Source: DATLNF01 sp963765815
Lineage (GTDB): Bacteria > Actinomycetota > Actinomycetes > BP-191
Reading direction: 5' to 3'
DNA: 64,000 bases
Assembly: GCA_963765815.1 (NCBI GenBank)
Contig: CAVXXT010000001.1
Span: 310,001 to 374,000, forward strand
This document shows positions 43,987 to 53,753 of this stretch, in pieces. The notes beneath the pieces are model-generated. The model saw nothing but the letters and a program-made list of their open reading frames with translations. It made no database searches and was not told the origin of the DNA. How positions within the stretch are numbered: position 1 is the stretch's first letter; each line of letters opens with the position of its first letter. The translations under genes were made by a program, and so were the position numbers.

Positions 43987-45708
43987 GGGGCGGCGGCGGA
44001 GGTAGATGGCGACGCCGACCAGGACCGCGGCGACCACGGCCAGGATCGTCGGCGCGCCGGTCGCCGGCAGCGGGTGCGGCCGCACGACCGGGCCGATCAC
44101 GGGGCGAGCGGCGACAGCGCCGGAGCTCTTGCAGGACCTCGGCACCAGGTCGGTGTTGAAGTCCGTCGGCGGCACGCGGCGCCTGGCCACCTGCTCGTAG
44201 GCGTACGCATAGGAGATGAGCGCCGGCTCGGCGTACGCCGTGCCGAGGAAGCTCACCCCCTCCGGGGTGGTGCCGTCGCCGTCGTATCCGGCCGGGACGA
44301 TGACTGTGGGATAGCCGGCGGCGGCGCCGATGTTCGCGTTGAACGGGCCGAGCGCGATGATCGAGTCGAGGTCGTCCTGCAGCAGTGCGGCGTCGATCGC
44401 GGCCTGCGCGGCGAGGATCGCGGGGGTCGACTGCACCAGCGCGAGCTGCGCGTTGCCGGGCGTCGCGTCGGACGCCTCTAGGAGGTTCTGCCCGTACTTC
44501 ACCTTGTCCGGGTGCGCCTTGTTGAACTCGATGATGTCGCTGAGGGTCTTCACCCGCAGGTTGGGGACGGTCTCCTCGGCGAGGTAGGTGTTCAGCGAGT
44601 GCTTGAACTCGTTCGGGATCGCCGCGATCTCCGCGAGGCCGACGTTCTTCGTCGTGTCGAACGCGTCGATCGGCACCAGCTCGGCGCCCTGCCCGCCGAG
44701 GTCCTCCATCGCCTGGGCGAAGATCTCGCTGTCGGCGTCGCTCTCGACGTAGCCGAGCCGCACGCCCTCCAGCGACGTCCGCACGAGCGACGCCGAGTAG
44801 TCGTTGCCGGCCGGCGTCCTGCCCTCGCTCTCGGCGGTCTTCGGGTCGCGCGGGTCGACGCCGGCCATCACCGACAGCAGCAGCGCAGCGTCGGTCACCG
44901 ACCGCACCATCGGCCCGGCGGTGTCGAAGCTCGGCGCGAGCGGGATGATCCCGGCGCGGGAGACGAGGCCGACCGTCGGCTTGATGCCCACCAGGCTGTT
45001 GTCGTTCGACGGGCTCAGGATGCTGCCCGACGTCTCGGTGCCGATCGTCAGCGCTGAGAACGCCATCGACCCGGCGACACCCGAGCCCGACGACGAGCCG
45101 CTCGGGTCGCCGCCGTCGTACGCGTTGAGCACCTGCCCGCCGAGGCTGGAGTAGCCGTTGGGCATGCCGAGCTGCACCCAGTTGGCGAACTCCGACAGGT
45201 TGGTCTTGCCGAGGATGATGACGCCCGCCGCGCGGAGCTGCTGGGTGATGAAGGCGTCCTGCAACGGCACGCTGCCCTCGAGCGCGATCGAGCCGGCGGT
45301 GGTCGGCAGGTCCGTCGTGCCGATGTTGTCCTTCAGCAGGATCGGCAGCCCGTGCAGCGGTCCTCGAGGACCCTTGGTACGACGTTCTGCGTCGAGGGAG
45401 TCGGCGATCCTCAGCGCGTCCGGGTTGAGCGCGCGGATCGAGTTGAGCACCACCCCCGGTGCCTGGTCCCAGCCGGCGATCCGCGCGAGGTAGGCCTCGA
45501 CCAGCTGCCGGCTGGTGAGCAGGCCGGCGGCCATCGCCGCCTGCAGCTGTGGTGCGGTCGCGGTCTGCAGGTCGAGCCCGGCGACAGAGACCAGGCAGTC
45601 TCGGTGCAGCGGCGCGCCGGCCGCGGGCAGCGCAGTGGTCAGCAGCACCGGCAGCGCGGCGACCGCGAGGACCGCACAGGAACGGAGCGCGCCGCGACGA
45701 AGCCACAT
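43984..45708 (-). CDS. Secreted amidase with LPxTG cell-wall anchor
   Basis: 574 aa. A signal peptide (about 1-32) precedes an amidase-signature domain with the Ser-cisSer-Lys triad: K126 in LLKDNIGT, cis-Ser in SGSSSGSG (203-210) and nucleophile S229 in GTETSGSI. The C-terminus has LPATG, a hydrophobic helix and RRR, a standard sortase signal, so the enzyme is expected to be cell-wall bound. The substrate is unknown. ATG 45708 follows GGAGAAA. Confidence 0.9.
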   Translation of the reverse strand: MWLRRGALRSCAVLAVAALPVLLTTALPAAGAPLHRDCLVSVAGLDLQTATAPQLQAAMAAGLLTSRQLVEAYLARIAGWDQAPGVVLNSIRALNPDALRIADSLDAERRTKGPRGPLHGLPILLKDNIGTTDLPTTAGSIALEGSVPLQDAFITQQLRAAGVIILGKTNLSEFANWVQLGMPNGYSSLGGQVLNAYDGGDPSGSSSGSGVAGSMAFSALTIGTETSGSILSPSNDNSLVGIKPTVGLVSRAGIIPLAPSFDTAGPMVRSVTDAALLLSVMAGVDPRDPKTAESEGRTPAGNDYSASLVRTSLEGVRLGYVESDADSEIFAQAMEDLGGQGAELVPIDAFDTTKNVGLAEIAAIPNEFKHSLNTYLAEETVPNLRVKTLSDIIEFNKAHPDKVKYGQNLLEASDATPGNAQLALVQSTPAILAAQAAIDAALLQDDLDSIIALGPFNANIGAAAGYPTVIVPAGYDGDGTTPEGVSFLGTAYAEPALISYAYAYEQVARRRVPPTDFNTDLVPRSCKSSGAVAARPVIGPVVRPHPLPATGAPTILAVVAAVLVGVAIYLRRRP

Positions 45709-45768
45709 GTCTGTCGCTTTCTCCCGCCTGCGCCGCTGTTCCTGCCCGCCCCGAGGTGCGTGTTCCGC

Positions 45769-47025
45769 ATGATGGTCCCCATGTCCGCCTCCCTCCCGCG
45801 GGTTCGCGCCGGCCTCGGCGCGCTGCTCGGCGCCCTCGCGCTGGTCGCGACCGTCCCCGCGACCGCCGACGCGGCGTCGCCGGCCGCGGAGCTCGACGCG
45901 CGGATCCGCTACGCGCTGCGCGGCTCGACCGCGCGCACCGTCGGCTCCTACGTCCTGGTCGACGGCCTGGGCACCGTCGCGGCGATCAACCCGCGCAGCG
46001 CTCTGCCGCCCGCGTCCAACGAGAAGATGTACGGCGGCCTCACCGCGCTGCTGACGATGGATGCCAACCGGCGGCTGCGCACCGAGCTGCGGCACACCGG
46101 CACCCGCGCCGACGGCGTGCTCGACGGCGACCTCGTGCTGGTGGCTGCCGGCGACCCGACGCTGAAGACCGCCGACCTCGAGGCGATGGCTCGCGCCGTG
46201 GCCGCCGCCGGGGTGCGCTGGGTCAGCGGCAACCTGTGGGCCGACGACACGCGCTACGACCGGGTGCGCCGGGTCAGCGGCTGGCGGCCCGAGGACGTGC
46301 CGGAGGAGGTCGGGCCCCTCTCTGCCTTCGTCGTCGACCGCAACACCTGGCGCAAGGACGCGGCGTACGTCGACAACCCGGTGCCCTACAACCTCGGCAA
46401 GCTGCGCACCGCGCTGGTCAACGCCGGCGTGACGGTCGCCGGTGCTGACGGTGTCGGACAGCCTTCCGTCCCGCTGGCCGAAGGTCCGCCGCTCGCCTTC
46501 TACGACTCGCCGCAGGTCGCCTGGCTCGTGACCAAGGCCCTCAAGGAGAGCGACAACCTCTACGCCGAGATGCTGCTCAAGGAGCTCGGGGCGCAGCAGG
46601 GGAGCGGCGCGACCGCCGACGGCGCGGCCGTCGTACGGCAGCAGGGTTCGGTCTGGGGACTCGACCTGAGCGGGTACGTCGACGGCTCCGGCTTGTCCTC
46701 GCTCGACCGCACCTCGCCGCTCACCGCGGTCGCCTGGCTGCGCCGGGCGCAGTCGACTCCGGCCGCGCTGACGTTCAAGCAGGCGCTCGCGGTCGCCTGC
46801 CGCGACGGCACGCTCAAGGAGCGCTTCTGCGGCACCCCGGCGTCCGGCCGGGTGTCCGCCAAGACCGGCACGATCCTCGGCGTGCGCACCTTGAGCGGTT
46901 ACACGGTCACCCGGTCCAACCGGAAGGTGTGGTTCTCCTTCATGCTCTCCGGGGCGGGCAACGGCACCGAGGCGCGCAAGGCGATCGACCGGGCCGTCGT
47001 CGCGATCGCCGGCTTCACCGGCTGA
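45769..47025 (+). CDS. D-alanyl-D-alanine carboxypeptidase/endopeptidase (PBP4, S13)
   Basis: 418 aa from ATG 45769 (45772 and 45781 also possible). A signal peptide ends at about residue 36. PBP motifs: SxxK at S83-N-E-K86, SDN and KTG in SAKTGTI. Such enzymes trim peptidoglycan stem peptides outside the membrane. It is divergent from the amidase with 60 nt between starts. Confidence 0.92.
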   Translation: MMVPMSASLPRVRAGLGALLGALALVATVPATADAASPAAELDARIRYALRGSTARTVGSYVLVDGLGTVAAINPRSALPPASNEKMYGGLTALLTMDANRRLRTELRHTGTRADGVLDGDLVLVAAGDPTLKTADLEAMARAVAAAGVRWVSGNLWADDTRYDRVRRVSGWRPEDVPEEVGPLSAFVVDRNTWRKDAAYVDNPVPYNLGKLRTALVNAGVTVAGADGVGQPSVPLAEGPPLAFYDSPQVAWLVTKALKESDNLYAEMLLKELGAQQGSGATADGAAVVRQQGSVWGLDLSGYVDGSGLSSLDRTSPLTAVAWLRRAQSTPAALTFKQALAVACRDGTLKERFCGTPASGRVSAKTGTILGVRTLSGYTVTRSNRKVWFSFMLSGAGNGTEARKAIDRAVVAIAGFTG

Positions 47026-47136
47026 GCCGGCGGACGCAGGCCGGATGCGCCGTACGGCGGGTCATGTCTGGTGCCGGGCAGCGTGAGGTGCTAACGTTCG
47101 TGGTGGTTGCAGTGCAATTCCTCGCTCGTTCTCGTG

Positions 47137-47166
47137 ACGCCCGCGGATCGCATTCGCGGGCGTTTT
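47137..47166 (+). terminator. Intrinsic-terminator-like hairpin in the cold-shock gene leader
   Basis: ACGCCCGCG (47137-47145) and CGCGGGCGT (47155-47163) form a perfect 9-bp stem followed by TTT and then GCTTT. It lies 112 nt after the carboxypeptidase stop and 89 nt before the csp ATG. It may end the upstream mRNA, or it may attenuate csp if the promoter is the TGCTAACGT element near 47089-47097. Confidence 0.6.
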
Positions 47167-47254
47167 GCTTTCCCCCACCGGGAAGTAGGACGGCCAAGGC
47201 CGCAGCCCGAGGTCCACACCTGTGGGCCTTGTCCGTTCGGTAAGGGAGAAAAGC

Positions 47255-47458
47255 ATGGCGCAGGGCAGCGTGAAGTGGTTCAACGCAGAGAAGGGCTTCG
47301 GTTTCATCGCTCAGGATGACGGCGGCGCCGACGTGTTCTGCCACTTCTCGGCCATCGCGATGGACGGTTACAAGTCCCTCGAGGAGAACCAGCGCGTGGA
47401 GTTCGACATCACGCAGGGCCCGAAGGGCCCGCAGGCGGAGAACGTCCGCGCGCTCTAA
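47255..47458 (+). CDS. csp: Cold-shock protein (CspA family)
   Basis: 67 aa, a single cold-shock domain with RNP-1 KGFGFI and RNP-2 VFCHF. Binds single-stranded RNA/DNA. ATG 47255 follows AAGGGAG. The RNP-2 motif has Cys where Val is more common. The leader is long for this genome, and a clear terminator follows the gene. Confidence 0.96.
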   Translation: MAQGSVKWFNAEKGFGFIAQDDGGADVFCHFSAIAMDGYKSLEENQRVEFDITQGPKGPQAENVRAL

Positions 47459-47472
47459 GCACTTCACACGTC

Positions 47473-47502
47473 GGCCCGGTCCCCTCACGGGGGCCGGGCC
47501 TT
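47473..47502 (+). terminator. Terminator of the cold-shock gene
   Basis: GGCCCGGTCCCC (47473-47484) pairs with GGGGGCCGGGCC (47489-47500) with one G-U pair, loop TCAC, then TTCGT. It lies 15 nt after the csp stop. Confidence 0.8.
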
Positions 47503-47550
47503 CGTATGTCCGGGACCAGACGCACGGCGTACGCCGGATAGGCTGAATCG

Positions 47551-48514
47551 ATGCAGCCCGGGCCCTTGATGCTGATCGGCGGCGCCGAGGACAAGCTCGG
47601 CGCGCGGGTGGTGCTGTCCCGGTTCGTGAAGCTGGCCGGCGGACCCGACGCCCGGATCGCCGTCGTCGCCACGGCGTCATCCCTCGGCGAGCAGGCCGTC
47701 GACATCTACCGCGAGGTCTTCGGCCGCCTCGGCGTCACCGACGTACGCGGTCCCCGGCCGCACCACGCGGGACGAGGCCGCCGATCCCGCGGTGGTCGCG
47801 GAGCTCAGCGGCGTGACCGGCGTCTTCATGACCGGCGGCAACCAGAGCACACTGACCGGCGCGCTGGCCGGGACACCGTTCGGCACGGCGCTGCTGGCCG
47901 CGCACGCCGGCGGCGCAGTCATCGCCGGCACGTCGGCGGGGGCGAGCGCGCAGAGCGACCACATGGTCGCCTTCGGGGCCGAGGGCGGCACGCCGAAGCT
48001 GCGCATGGTCGCGATGTCCGCGGGGCTCGGCCTGATCCGCGGCGTCGTCGTCGACCAGCACTTCGAGCAGCGCAACAGGTTCGGCCGGCTGCTCACCCTC
48101 GTCGCGCACTCCCCGCAGCTGCTCGGCCTCGGCGTCGACGAGGACACTGCGGCGGTCGTCACCGAGGGCCGCTACCTCGAGGTGATCGGTCGCGGCGCGG
48201 TCAGCATCTTCGACGGCAGTGCCGCGACGTCGAACGTCGACACCGCGCGAGGCAGCCAGCCGCTGCTGCTCTCCGGCGTGATCGTCCACTCGCTGCCCTC
48301 CGGCGCGCGGTTCGACCTCGCCACCCGCGCGCTGCTGCCCACCGTGCGCGGTCGCAAGGACGACCTCCGCGGAGTCACCCAGACCGACGAGCCGACGCGG
48401 AAGCCGTCGAAGCGCGCGATGAGCAAGCTGATCGCGCTCGAGGGTGCAGTGGGTCGCCGGGTCGACCCCGGCGAGCACCCGTCCGGCCGTCGCGCGAAGT
48501 CATCAGAGAGCTGA
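47551..48514 (+). pseudogene. cphB: Cyanophycinase with an apparent +1 frameshift
   Basis: The S51-type cyanophycinase cleaves cyanophycin into beta-Asp-Arg dipeptides. The N-terminal part (LMLIGGAEDKLG ... VAVVATASS type) is read in one frame to about 47755; homology continues in the next frame with GVFMTGGNQSTL and the nucleophile region GTSAGASAQSDHM. Deleting one C from the CCCC at 47752-47755 joins them into DVRGPGRTTRDEAADPAVV. Either a true pseudogene or a homopolymer error. TAGGCT (47539-47544) lies 6 nt before the ATG, so the mRNA is probably leaderless. Confidence 0.8.
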
Positions 48515-48525
48515 GGACTCCAGTC

Positions 48526-51292
48526 ATGGTGCGCACGTCGTCACGCGAGCCGACCGCCGACCGCCGGCCGCCGGAGCCTGAGCTCACGCTCGTCTCCGCC
48601 AAGGTCTACCGCGGGCCCAACTTCTGGTCCTACGCGCCGGCCGTGCACCTCGTCGTCGACCTCGGCGGACTGGAGGACTGGCCCACCAACGACATCCCCG
48701 GCTTCACCGACGGGCTGCTCGGGCTGATCCCCGCGGTTGCCGACCACTCCTGCTCGCGCGGGCACAAGGGCGGGTTCCTCGCCCGGCTCGAGGAGGGCAC
48801 CTGGCTCGGCCACGTCGCCGAGCACGTCGCCATCCAGCTGCAGCGGGAGACCGGCGCCGACGTCGGCCGCGGCAAGACGCGCAGCACCGGTCAGCGCGGC
48901 GTCTACAACGTCGTCTACGCGTACGCCGACGAGACGGTCGGGATGGCCGCCGGGCGACTCGCCGTGCGCATCGTCAACCACCTGGTGCGCCCCGACCCCG
49001 AGTTCGACTACGACGCCGAGCTCGAGCAGCTGCTGCTCCTCGCGCAGCGCGCGGCGTTCGGGCCGTCGACGCAGTCGCTCGTCGACGAGGCGTCCTCACG
49101 AGACATCCCGTGGATGCGGCTCAACTCCGGCTCCCTCGTGCAGCTCGGCCAGGGCATCCACCAGCGGCGGATCCGGGCGACGATGACGTCGCTCACGAGC
49201 AACCTCGCGGTCGACATCGCCAGCGACAAGGAGATGACGATCCAGCTGCTCGGCGCCGCCGGTCTGCCGGTGCCGAAGTCGGTGTCGGTGCGCACCTACG
49301 AGGGTGCGCTCGACGAGGCGCGTCGCCTCGGCTACCCGGTCGTCGTCAAGCCGCTCGACGGCAACCACGGCCGCGGCGTCGGGTCTCGACATCCGCGACG
49401 ACGACGCCTTGCGCAAGGCGGTGGAGGTCGCGCAGTCGGAGTCGCGCCGCGGCTGGATCATCGTCGAGACGTTCCTCACCGGCGCCGACTACCGCTTCCT
49501 CGTCGTCGGCGGCCGGATGGTCGCCGTCGCGGAGCGCGTGCCGGCCCACGTGATCGGCGACGGCGCGCAGACGATCGAGGCGCTCGTCGCGCAGACCAAC
49601 GCCGACCCGCGGCGCGGCGTCGGCCACGAGAAGGTGCTGACCCGCATCACCGTCGACGACGCCGCGGTGGAGATCCTGCGCGGCCAGGGCTACGCACTCG
49701 ACTCGGTGCCCGCCGCCGGCGTGATGGTGAAGCTCGCGCTGACCGCCAACATGTCGACGGGAGGCATCTCGATCGACCGCACGATGGAGGCGCACCCGGA
49801 CAACGTCGAGATCGCCGAGGAGGCCGCACGCGTCGTGGGCCTCGACGTCGCCGGCATCGACTTCATCGCCGTCGACATCACCGAGCCGGTGCGCGAGGCC
49901 GGGGGCGGGATCGTCGAGGTCAACGCGGCGCCCGGCTTCCGCATGCACACGCACCCGACCGTCGGCGACGCGCAGTTCGTCGCCAAGCCGGTGATCGACC
50001 TGCTCTTCCCGCCCGGCACGCCGAGCCGCATCCCGATCGTCGCGATGACCGGCACCAACGGGAAGACGACGACCTCGCGGATGGTCGCCCACATCTTCAA
50101 GGGGATGGGCCGCAAGGTCGGCATGACGTCGACCGACGGCATCGTCATCGACGAGCGGCTGGTCATCCGCGCCGACGCGAGCGGTCCGAAGAGCGCGCGC
50201 ATGGTGCTGCAGAACCCGCGCGTCGACTTCGCCGTCTTCGAGGTGGCCCGCGGCGGTCTGCTGCGCGAGGGCCTCGGCTACGAGCGCAACGACGTCGGCG
50301 TCGTCCTCAACGTCGCGGCCGACCACCTCGGGCTCGGCGGCATCGACACCGTCGAGCAGCTCGCCGCCGTGAAGCAGGTCGTCATCGAGGCCGTGCCGCG
50401 CAACGGCTTCGGCGTGCTCAACGCCGACGACCCGCTGGTCGCCAAGATGTCGCGGCACTGCTCCGGCGACGTCATCTGGTTCTCGATGAAGGGTCCCGGC
50501 ACGCCGGAGTGGGAGCGCATCGACGCGCACTGCCGCCGCGGCGGCCGCGCTGTGGTGCTCGAGCACGGCGAGCTCGGCGACATGATCGTGATCCGGCACG
50601 GCCGGCGCGCCATGCAGCTGGCCTGGACGCACCTGCTGCCCGCGACCTTCGGCGGCAAGGCCGTGATGAACGTGCAGAACGCCATGGCCGCCGCTGCCGC
50701 CGCCTTCGCGTCCGGTGCGCCGCTGCACGACATCCGGCAGGGACTCCGAACGTTCACGACGTCGTACTACCTGGCGCCCGGCCGCCTCAACATCGCCGAG
50801 GTCGACGGCGTCACCGTCCTGGTGGACTACTGCCACAACGCGGCCGGCATGCGGATGCTCGGCGACTTCGTCGAGAAGCTGACCGAGCCGGTGGGCGACG
50901 ACATCGTGCGGCACCGCCGGATCGCGGTCATCGCGACAGCCGGCGACCGGCGCGACCAGGACATGCGCGATCTCGGCGAGGTCGCCGCCGGGCACTTCGA
51001 CATGATCGTGGTCCGCGAGGACGCGACACTGCGCGGCCGCAAGGCGGGGGAGACCGCCGCACTCGTCGCCGACGGCGTCCGTGCCGCGATGGAGACGGGG
51101 GTGCGCTGTCGCACGGTCGAGATCGTGCTGGCCGAGCTCGACGCCGTACGCCGGGTGCTCGACCTCGCCAACCCCGGCGACCTCGCGGTCCTCTGCGTCG
51201 ACAAGGCGAGCTCGGTGTGGGCCGAGGTCGAGGCCCGCTCGCATCTTGCTCAGGCCGGAGCCCGCGAACGCGCCGGCGACCCCGACCTGTAG
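48526..51292 (+). pseudogene. cphA: Cyanophycin synthetase CphA with an apparent +1 frameshift
   Basis: CphA polymerises Asp and Arg into cyanophycin with ATP. N-terminal domain (VYRGPNFWSYAPAVHL), ATP-grasp (about residues 220-480) and Mur-ligase domain (TGTNGKTTTSRMVAHIF) are all present. The frame breaks in the ATP-grasp: GNHGRGVG is followed in the next frame by LDIRDDDALRKAVEVA. Removing one G of GGG at 49381-49383 restores it, giving about 921 aa, normal for CphA. As written, the product stops being CphA at residue 286. It lies 11 nt after cyanophycinase and 2 nt before the convergent Mur ligase. Confidence 0.85.
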
Positions 51293-51294
51293 CG

Positions 51295-52983
51295 CTACCC
51301 GCGCGCGGCGAGGACTCGCGTGCGGATGCCCTCGGCGTCCATCGACGTCGCGCCGACCGAGGTGAGCCAGGCGTCGCACTCGACCCGGTCGGCGTGGCAC
51401 ATGAACGCGACGACGTCTCCCGGCTGGGCCGACGTGACCGCCGCCTGAAGGCCGGACAGCTCGTCGGCGAAGACCGGCGCGTCGTCGATGCCGCCTTCGC
51501 GCAGCCCGTCGAGCAGCAGGCCGCTCATCTCCGCCCGGTCGCGGCCCCGCAGGTACTTCTCCTTCTCCGCGATGACGACGTGGTCGGAGCGCCGCGCGGT
51601 GATCTCGCCGAGGCTGCGCAGCAGGTCGTCGGTGCGGTCACCCGCCGTCCCGAGCACCGTGCGCACTGCGGCGCCGGGCAGGCGCAGTCCGTCGGCGACC
51701 TGCAGCAGCGCGAGCAGGCTCTCCTCGTTGTGCGCGAGGTCGAGCACCACGACGACGTCGCCGAGCGCGTAGAGGTTGAGCCGCCCCGGGTTGAGCGCCG
51801 GGTCGGGCGCGAAGGTCCGCAGCCCCTCGACGACCGCTTCCCGCGGCAGTCCGATGCCGAGCCCCGCCGCAGTGGCCGCGAGGGCGTTCGCCAGGTTGTA
51901 CGACGACAGCCCGGAGAGCGTCATCGGCACGTCGACCACCGGCACGAGCTCGTCGATGTCGAAGCTGCCGCTCACGACGGCGACGTGCCCGTCGGCGACC
52001 GTCGCGGCGCGCCCGCCGTCGTCGAGCGCCGCGCGGATGCCGGGGGAGTCCGGGTCGGGCGAGAACACGAAGGGCCGGCCCTTCGAGCCGGCGCGCATGG
52101 CCAGCGTCCGGGGGTCGTCGGCGTTGAGGACGCACCACCCGCTGGACTTGGTGACGCGGGTGATGATCGCCTTGACCTCGGCCAGCTCGTCGATCGTGTG
52201 GATGCCCTGCAGCCCCAGGTGATCGGCGCTGACGTTGGTGACGACCGACACGTCGTTGTGCGCCGCGCCGAGCCCGCGCAGCAGCAGCCCGCCGCGCGCG
52301 GTCTCGAGCACCGCGAGCTGAACGCGCTTCTCCGCCAGCACCCGTCCCGCGCCGCCGTACCCGGACCAGTCGCCCTCCTCGACGCACTCGCCGTCGATCC
52401 AGATGCCGTCCGTGTTGGACCAGCCGACGACGAGTTCGGCGCATCGCGCCATGTGCGCGATCAGCCGCGTCGTCGTGGTCTTGCCGTTGGTGCCGGTGAC
52501 CGCGACGACCGGGATGCGCGGCCGCGGAGTCCGCGGCGGGGGACCCGGCTCGCCGGCCAGCAGCGCGGTCACCGCGTCGTCGAGCGACATCCCGTCGACG
52601 AGCGCGGCGAGCGCGACGCCGAGCCGCCGAGCCAGCTCGCGCTGGCGCCAGGGGAACGCGACGGTCAGCTGACCCGCCTCGGGACCCGGCCGGCTGCGCA
52701 CCGCGAGCCGGCCCGAGCCGGCGGCGGTCGCCAGCCGTCGCGTCGCGGACGCGAGGAGTCCGGCCACGGCGCGATTGCGCACCTCGGTCCCCGGCCGGCC
52801 GGGGCGCGCCTCACCGCCGTTCACCGCGGCGGCGTACGCCGTGAGGTCTGGCTCCGACAGCGCGTGCAGCCGCGTGACGTCGAGGACGACCTTCACCGCT
52901 GCGCGGGGGAAGTAGAGGTTCGGGCCGTCGAGCACCCGCAGCTCGACGAGGCAGGCGGGAGCGTCGTCGGGGCGGTGCGGCAC
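51295..52983 (-). CDS. CphA-like Mur ligase without ATP-grasp domain
   Basis: 562 aa. Residues about 12-45 (LRVLDGPNLYFPRAAVKVVLDV) match the CphA N-terminal signature GPNxxxxxxAV. There is no ATP-grasp; instead a short region leads to a complete Mur-ligase module: TGTNGKTTTTRLIAHM, LETARGGLLLRGLG, NVSADHLGLQGI and a ligase C-domain. CphA has the same TARGGLL/ADHLGL features. A role in joining an amino acid or peptide in cyanophycin-like metabolism is inferred. GTG 52983. Confidence 0.85.
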   Translation of the reverse strand: MPHRPDDAPACLVELRVLDGPNLYFPRAAVKVVLDVTRLHALSEPDLTAYAAAVNGGEARPGRPGTEVRNRAVAGLLASATRRLATAAGSGRLAVRSRPGPEAGQLTVAFPWRQRELARRLGVALAALVDGMSLDDAVTALLAGEPGPPPRTPRPRIPVVAVTGTNGKTTTTRLIAHMARCAELVVGWSNTDGIWIDGECVEEGDWSGYGGAGRVLAEKRVQLAVLETARGGLLLRGLGAAHNDVSVVTNVSADHLGLQGIHTIDELAEVKAIITRVTKSSGWCVLNADDPRTLAMRAGSKGRPFVFSPDPDSPGIRAALDDGGRAATVADGHVAVVSGSFDIDELVPVVDVPMTLSGLSSYNLANALAATAAGLGIGLPREAVVEGLRTFAPDPALNPGRLNLYALGDVVVVLDLAHNEESLLALLQVADGLRLPGAAVRTVLGTAGDRTDDLLRSLGEITARRSDHVVIAEKEKYLRGRDRAEMSGLLLDGLREGGIDDAPVFADELSGLQAAVTSAQPGDVVAFMCHADRVECDAWLTSVGATSMDAEGIRTRVLAARG

Positions 52984-53036
52984 GGGGAGAGACTGTCACA
53001 GTGCCGGTTGCGCTTCCGGCGGAGAGAGAGCGTGAC

Positions 53037-53753
53037 GTGAGCCTCAGGGACAAGCTGGCCGACGGACCGGTGTACGGCGTGTGGTCGACCATCGCCGATC
53101 CGGTCGTCATGTCGCTCGTCGCGGTGCCGGGGATCGACTACGTGGTGATCGACCTACAGCACGGCGCGGCCGACGAGCGCGACCTGCCGGCGATGACCGC
53201 CGTGGCGCGCGACCACGGGCTCGCACCGCTGGTGCGCGTCCGGGCACCGCAGGCGACGTACGTCTCGCGGGCGCTGGACCTCGGCGCCCACGGCGTCGTC
53301 GTCCCGCACGTCGACACCGCCGCGATCGCGAGTCACGTTGCCGATGCGTGCCGCTACGCGCCCACGGGCCATCGCTCGTTCGGTCGGCTCGTCGGGGGAG
53401 TCGACGACCCGCTCTGCGTCGTGATGGTCGAGTCGGCCACCGCCGTCGCGAACGCCGACGAGATCGCGGCCGTCGACGGCGTCGACGCGATCTACGTGGG
53501 GCCGTGGGACCTCTCGCTCTCGCTGGGCTGCGCGCCCGACCCGGCCGACCCGACGCTGGCGGCGGCGCTGCGGACTGTGTGGGCCGCGGTCGCCCGGGTC
53601 GGCAAGCCGGTCGGGACGCACGCCGGGGACGGGGTGACCGCGCGGGGCTACGTCGCGGCGGGCTGCCGGCTGGTGACGGTGGGCACCGACAGCGGATTGA
53701 TCCGGCGATCCGCGGGCGTCGAGCTTGCCGCAACGCTAGATTCGGACGGGTGA
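53037..53753 (+). CDS. HpcH/HpaI-family aldolase
   Basis: 238 aa with the class II pyruvate-aldolase barrel: YVVIDLQHGAADERDL, APLVRVRAP, GAHGVVVPHVDTA, VMVESATAVANADEI and DAIYVGPWDLSLSLG. It cleaves or forms 2-keto-3-deoxy or 4-hydroxy-2-oxo acids. GTG 53037 follows GGAGAGAGAG and is preferred over GTG 53001. The stop overlaps the next start by GTGA. Confidence 0.88.
   Translation: MSLRDKLADGPVYGVWSTIADPVVMSLVAVPGIDYVVIDLQHGAADERDLPAMTAVARDHGLAPLVRVRAPQATYVSRALDLGAHGVVVPHVDTAAIASHVADACRYAPTGHRSFGRLVGGVDDPLCVVMVESATAVANADEIAAVDGVDAIYVGPWDLSLSLGCAPDPADPTLAAALRTVWAAVARVGKPVGTHAGDGVTARGYVAAGCRLVTVGTDSGLIRRSAGVELAATLDSDG

Noticed and set aside
47551..53040. A single 1829-codon open frame
   Set aside because: It joins the first 68 codons of cyanophycinase, the first 285 codons of cphA and long non-coding-frame stretches. 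Homology leaves this frame at the two frameshift sites, and it runs antisense through the Mur ligase.
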